Part shown: one piece after another, positions 60,339 to 64,000 of the stretch
Numbering within the stretch: the stretch's first letter is position 1
Layout of the letters: the number at the start of each line of letters is the position of its first letter
Source: Verrucomicrobia bacterium LP2A
Lineage (GTDB): Bacteria; Verrucomicrobiota; Verrucomicrobiia; Methylacidiphilales; Methylacidiphilaceae
Direction: 5' to 3'
Length of the DNA stretch: 64,000 nucleotides
Assembly: GCA_000526255.1 (NCBI GenBank)
Contig: JAFS01000002.1
Location: forward strand, 930,001-994,000
Position numbers and translations under genes: made by a program
The notes under the pieces: generated by a model
What the model saw: only the letters and a program-made list of their open reading frames with translations
Database searches by the model: none
Told to the model about the DNA's origin: nothing

Positions 60339-61681
60339 GCCGATTCGTCGGCCGTTTCCGGAAACTCTTCCCTGAGACGTTCGATTCGAACCCGCCGGAA
60401 TTTCTGGGGGAGCACATCTTCCGCGACCAAGAGGAAGCCGTCGACACGGAGGGTTTCGAATCGTCTCGGCTGCCGGCCCCATTGGGCCAGGCACCATTGG
60501 GAGACGGTCTGGGTCGTTTCGGTGGGCAGGGGCCAGTTCGTTTCGATGGCAAGATCGCGTAAAGGCAGATCCCCGTCGACCGTCGCCGAGTCTTGGGTCA
60601 ACTCGTAGATGGGGCTCTTTTCGATGTCGAACTCGTCCCGAATGTCGCCGACCAGCTCTTCGAGGACGTCCTCGAAGGTCACCAAGCCCATCATGCGGTT
60701 GCCGGCATCCGTCACGATCGCCATATGCGTCCGCGCCTTGCGGAACTCTTCGAGCATCGCGGGCAAGAGAATGCTCGGGGAGAACAAAAGGGCGGGACGG
60801 AGGATCGAGGCCAGGGTGGTCTGCTTTCCCAAGGCGATGTATTGCCAAAGAAGCTCTTGCAAGAGAATGATTCCGACGACCTGATCCTTGTTCTCTCCGC
60901 ATACGGGGAATCGGCTGTAGCCGGAGCTTTGCGCAATACGGATCGTCGCCTCGATCGGGGCATCCCGCCAGAGAACAACCGCCCGCTCCCGCGGAACCAT
61001 GACATGCTCGGCTCGGGTTTGACGCAAGCGAAGCGCCTTGACCATGATCTTGTTAATCAGCTCGTCGAAAGGATGGGCGTGAGGAGAGTGGATGAGGATC
61101 TGTTGGAGCTCCTCGCGGCTGAGCGAAGGGCCTCCGCCTTCGGGTTGCGGGAGGGCGAAGCCGAGGAGCCGAAGAAGACGGTCGGCGGTCTCATGCAGGA
61201 TCCAGACGAAGGGAAAGAAGAGGTAGTAGAAGGCGACCAGCGGAGGGCTGAGCAGAAGGACGATTTTTTGCGAGTACTGCAGGGCGAGAAACTTCGGGGC
61301 GAGCTCACCGAATGCGATGCAGACGAAGGTGATCAGGCTAAAGCCAAGGATCGAGGAGACCGAGCTGAGGTAGGGACCCTTCGGCAAGCCGATCGAGAGA
61401 AGCAGCGGGTTGATGCAGTCGGCCATGATCGGTTGCCCCGCCCATCCCAGACCGATGCTGGCCAGGGAGACCCCGATCTGGATGGCAGGAAGAAAGCGAT
61501 CGGGTTCGCGAACCATCCGTAACGCGAGCGGAAGCCTCCAGTCGGAGCTCTTCAGCAAGGGCTTCAACTGGGTGACGCGGACCTTGACGATCGCGAATTC
61601 GATGGCGACGAAAAACGCATTGGCTGCCACCAACAACGGCAGCAAAAGGGCTCTCCACCCGGCATCCGCCCCTGTATCCAT
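60335..61681 (-). CDS. CNNM/CorC-family transporter-associated protein (HlyC/CorC)
   Basis: 448 residues: an N-terminal CNNM (DUF21) membrane domain with four helices (LLPLLVAANAFFVAIEFAIVKVR, then SLASIGLGWAGQP, FSLITFVCIAFGELAPKFLAL, LLLSPPLVAFYYLFFPFVWIL), two CBS domains (IVLWRDAPIEATIRIAQSSGYSRFPVC; MAIVTDAGNRMMGLVTFEDVLEELVGDIRDEFD) and a C-terminal CorC_HlyC domain. It probably acts in divalent-cation (Mg/Co) efflux or homeostasis. The GELAPK motif is diagnostic of the CNNM fold. Confidence 0.92.
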   Translation of the reverse strand: MDTGADAGWRALLLPLLVAANAFFVAIEFAIVKVRVTQLKPLLKSSDWRLPLALRMVREPDRFLPAIQIGVSLASIGLGWAGQPIMADCINPLLLSIGLPKGPYLSSVSSILGFSLITFVCIAFGELAPKFLALQYSQKIVLLLSPPLVAFYYLFFPFVWILHETADRLLRLLGFALPQPEGGGPSLSREELQQILIHSPHAHPFDELINKIMVKALRLRQTRAEHVMVPRERAVVLWRDAPIEATIRIAQSSGYSRFPVCGENKDQVVGIILLQELLWQYIALGKQTTLASILRPALLFSPSILLPAMLEEFRKARTHMAIVTDAGNRMMGLVTFEDVLEELVGDIRDEFDIEKSPIYELTQDSATVDGDLPLRDLAIETNWPLPTETTQTVSQWCLAQWGRQPRRFETLRVDGFLLVAEDVLPQKFRRVRIERLREEFPETADESA

Positions 61682-61757
61682 TCTCTGTTCGACTTTCCGT
61701 TTGCTGAAAGTTGCGCCCCGCCCGAATTCCCTTGGGTAAAAACAACTTTCCCGTTAA

Positions 61758-63158
61758 ATGGAGACTGGACGCTCCCTCATGAATCCTGCGGCCTCACCCT
61801 GCTCTGGTCGTCCACGAGGCTTGTCAGAGGAGGATGCGTACCGGGAGGCGCTCGCCTTTCTCGGCCGGTGCCGCCGATGGGGAATGAAGCTCGGGCTCGA
61901 GAACATGGAGCTTCTGGCCCGAGCTGTAGGATCGCCGCAGGACGGCTTGCATTTTCTTCACATCGCCGGAACCAACGGGAAGGGCTCGACGGCCTCCTTC
62001 CTGGCTTCCGCTCTCCGCTCCGCCGGCTACCGTGTCGGTCTTTATACTTCGCCCCATCTTTGCACTGTCCGTGAGAGAATTCAGATCGACGGGGCCATCG
62101 CTTCGCATGCTCAGTTTACGCGTTGGATCCGGATGGTTCAAGCGGCAATCCGGGAGCTGGAACAGACGCAGCCGGGATTTGCTCCGACCTTCTTTGAGGT
62201 CCTGACGGCTGCGGCTCTGCTCGCCTTTCGGCAGGAAGAGGTGGATTGGGTCGTTTGGGAAACGGGCCTGGGAGGAAGGCTCGATGCGACCAACATCGTC
62301 CGCCCGGAGGCCTGCGTCATCACCACGATCGCTCTCGAGCACACTCGTCACCTCGGCTGCTCCTTGCCCGAGATCGCTCAAGAAAAGGCGGGCATTCTCA
62401 AGCCGGGAGTTCCCGCCGTGATCGGCATCGGCCCGGGGGAGGCTCGGAAAGCGATTGAGGAGAGGGCTGTCCAGGTGGGGACTCCGCTGCGGGTGATCGG
62501 AGAGATGGCGGTGGAGACCGACGGGGAAGAAGTGCCCTTCCAGCGGGTGCGGATCGAGGGGCAGCGGCTCGTCCTCGGGCTCCTGGGCGAGCATCAGCTG
62601 CACAATGCGGCCTGCGCCTACGCGCTCCTCCGATTGCCTCTTTTTTCCGGAAGGGCGCTTCCGCAGAAATCGATTCGTACCGGCTTCCGGGCGGTGTCCT
62701 GGCCGGGCCGCTTTCAGGTATGGAAGAGGAATCCCCTCTGGATCCTGGATGGCGCCCATAACCCCCAGGCAACCGAGGCCCTCGTCCGCACTTGGCGGAC
62801 CTGCTTCGGGCAACACCCCTATCACTTGGTTTTTGGCGTCTTGGCAGACAAGGACTTTACGGCGATGGCCGGCATTCTCTCCCGGCAGGCTCGCCGTCTG
62901 AGCTTGGTCAAGCTCTCCACCGAACGCGGGCTCGATCCCGGCCGCCTCGCCGGATGCTTTCCCGCATTGCCGTGCAAAGTCTACGCCTCGTGGGGAGAGG
63001 CGAGGCGGGAATTGGCCAAGGGCCCAGGCCCCGTGCTGGTGACCGGTTCTCTTTTCCTGATCGGAGAGGTGCTGGCCGATCATGGCGGGCTCGACCTCGA
63101 TCTCGAATCCAATGAGCTGCTCGAGCCTGCGCATGCCCATTCGCATGGTTCTTTTTGA
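61758..63158 (+). CDS. folC: folylpolyglutamate synthase / dihydrofolate synthase
   Basis: Mur-ligase-family enzyme adding glutamate to folates, 466 residues. P-loop FLHIAGTNGKGSTASFLASALRSAGYRVGLYTSPHL, VVWETGLGGRLDATNIV, TTIALEHTRHLG, KAGILKPGVPAV and the C-terminal WILDGAHNPQATEAL. An ATG 7 codons downstream (61779) is an alternative start. It is divergent from the CorC-like gene and overlaps the HAD gene by 26 bp. It is in line with the folate-dependent one-carbon genes in the window (fhs, metE). Confidence 0.93.
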   Translation: METGRSLMNPAASPCSGRPRGLSEEDAYREALAFLGRCRRWGMKLGLENMELLARAVGSPQDGLHFLHIAGTNGKGSTASFLASALRSAGYRVGLYTSPHLCTVRERIQIDGAIASHAQFTRWIRMVQAAIRELEQTQPGFAPTFFEVLTAAALLAFRQEEVDWVVWETGLGGRLDATNIVRPEACVITTIALEHTRHLGCSLPEIAQEKAGILKPGVPAVIGIGPGEARKAIEERAVQVGTPLRVIGEMAVETDGEEVPFQRVRIEGQRLVLGLLGEHQLHNAACAYALLRLPLFSGRALPQKSIRTGFRAVSWPGRFQVWKRNPLWILDGAHNPQATEALVRTWRTCFGQHPYHLVFGVLADKDFTAMAGILSRQARRLSLVKLSTERGLDPGRLAGCFPALPCKVYASWGEARRELAKGPGPVLVTGSLFLIGEVLADHGGLDLDLESNELLEPAHAHSHGSF

Positions 63159-63849
63159 TCTGGTCGGGACGCTCCTTCTGCCGGCGGTCCCCATAGGGGA
63201 GACCTACGCGGCCGCGGCCGCGCGGCATGGGCTCCCAGTGGATCCCGCAGTTGTGACGGAAAACTTTCATCGGGCCCTGGCTCGCCGCCGGTATCGCCCT
63301 CAGGCGACCGTTCCCTCGGATGGGGAGGACCGCGACTATTGGCGGGTAATGGTCCGGGAGAGCCTCGCTCTGGCGCCCGGCGCCTTGCCAGAGAGAGAGA
63401 AGCGGATTGCCGAGGATCTCTACGCACACTATGGGCGCGGCGAGGCGTGGCGGCTCTATCCGGAGGTTCGCGTTGTTCTCGCCGCTTTGCGGAGCTCAGG
63501 AAGGCCGCTGGGGGTTCTTTCGAATTGGGATCGGCGAGCGAGGCGGGTACTGACCGCTTTGGGGCTGATCGAGTCGTTCTCAGCCATCTTTTTGAGCGCC
63601 GAGCTGGGTGCGGCCAAGCCCGATCCGCACCTCTACCGTCTGGTTGCCGAGCGGCTGGGACTCCCGCCGGCGACCCTTCTCCTGGTCGGCGACGATCCGG
63701 AAAACGATGGCGCCGCGCCCAAAGCGTGCGGCTTCTCGACGTGGGTCTTCCGGCGGCCGGAGAGCTGCCTGGAGGGCTTGCCGCCCCTGTTGGCGAGCGG
63801 TTCGTTTGGGGGACCCGACCTGCGCGCGTCGGGCTCCGGTCCCACATAA
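63133..63849 (+). CDS. HAD-superfamily hydrolase (haloacid-dehalogenase type)
   Basis: 238 residues. HAD motif I is MVLFDLVGTLLLP, with the nucleophile Asp but Val in place of the second Asp, as in the 2-haloacid-dehalogenase-type branch. Motif II is LGVLSNWDRRARRVL, then a Lys in GAAKPDPHLYR and motif IV LLVGDDPENDGAAPKACG. A four-helix cap sits between motifs I and II. Substrate unknown: it could be a phosphatase or a dehalogenase-like enzyme. Start at 63133 or 63145. It overlaps the folC end. Confidence 0.85.
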   Translation: MPIRMVLFDLVGTLLLPAVPIGETYAAAAARHGLPVDPAVVTENFHRALARRRYRPQATVPSDGEDRDYWRVMVRESLALAPGALPEREKRIAEDLYAHYGRGEAWRLYPEVRVVLAALRSSGRPLGVLSNWDRRARRVLTALGLIESFSAIFLSAELGAAKPDPHLYRLVAERLGLPPATLLLVGDDPENDGAAPKACGFSTWVFRRPESCLEGLPPLLASGSFGGPDLRASGSGPT

Positions 63850-63894
63850 GATCTCTTTGCGTTTTTTGCCCCGCTGTGCGATAGCAGAGCCCCG

Positions 63895-64000
63895 GTGACT
63901 GAGCGGACGAGCGTCTCAACGATCGGCCTGAAGGTCCTCATGGGGGCGACGGGCTTGATCCTGGTAGGCTATATTTGCCTGCACATGCTAGGAAACTGGC
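63895..64000 (+). CDS. sdhC: succinate dehydrogenase cytochrome b subunit, 5' part
   Basis: Incomplete at the window edge. GTG 63895 starts MTERTSVSTIGLKVLMGATG, followed by LILVGYICLHMLGNW. This is the N-terminal first helix of the b558-type cytochrome b subunit (fumarate reductase/succinate dehydrogenase), with the haem-ligand His and the HMLGN motif. The flavoprotein and iron-sulfur subunit genes probably follow outside the window. Confidence 0.8.
   Translation, partial: MTERTSVSTIGLKVLMGATGLILVGYICLHMLGNW

Overview
This is a GC-rich bacterial chromosome segment with about 55 protein genes, one tRNA and one intact-looking insertion sequence. The organism is Gram-negative: it has waaA (Kdo transferase), nagZ, an ExbB/ExbD/TonB system and an L,D-transpeptidase. 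The phoH - membrane HD protein - ybeY - recO order, a b558-type sdhC start at the right edge, a short RecO and an Aas-like ligase suggest Verrucomicrobia. With fhs, metE and the high GC, a Methylacidiphilales-type bacterium (for example Methylacidimicrobium) is plausible. This is inference: there is no rRNA or methane monooxygenase gene here to settle it.

Layout. 0.2-4.2 kb: a mechanosensitive channel, two SAM methyltransferases and a glycosyltransferase in one + strand unit. 4.2-5.0 kb: a HAD phosphatase (-). 5.4-7.2 kb: exbB-exbD-tonB, preceded by an inverted repeat that could be an operator. 7.3-12.4 kb: trpE, trpG, a glutamate dehydrogenase, a secreted dienelactone-hydrolase-like protein that lacks its nucleophile, and a lipoate/octanoate transferase. 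12.39-15.0 kb: a 2.6 kb mobile element. 15-29 kb: alanine dehydrogenase, FMN reductase, glgA, phoH-HD-ybeY-recO, acyl-ACP/CoA ligase, nagZ, acyP, metE, rsmA. 29.1-32.3 kb: ilvN-ilvC-leuA for branched-chain amino acids, with a terminator hairpin in its leader. 32.8-44.1 kb: ppc, then xer-waaA, an ABC exporter with SCO and DUF420 proteins, and zwf-pgl-TPR. Then tRNA-Cys, ykuD, ileS-pheS-resB (-), fhs and uspA (+). From 61.7 back to 53.0 kb runs a long minus-strand series: CorC-like, acyltransferase, aldo/keto reductase (frameshifted), ATP-grasp + alpha-E pair, lepA, lepB. The window closes with folC, a HAD hydrolase and the start of sdhC.

The most interesting object is the element at 12398-14990. 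It has 32-bp imperfect terminal inverted repeats (24/32 matched) and a perfect 8-bp target duplication (GTGAGGAA), as expected for the IS1595 family. It encodes an IS1595/ISXO2-type transposase (with one frameshift) and, translationally coupled behind it, a 520-residue TnpB with a complete RuvC triad and zinc finger. The tnpB stop codon lies inside the terminal repeat, 18 bp from the element edge. That is where a TnpB guide RNA would be expected to run out into flanking DNA. A DDE-type IS carrying an RNA-guided nuclease in this arrangement is not one I recognise as described.
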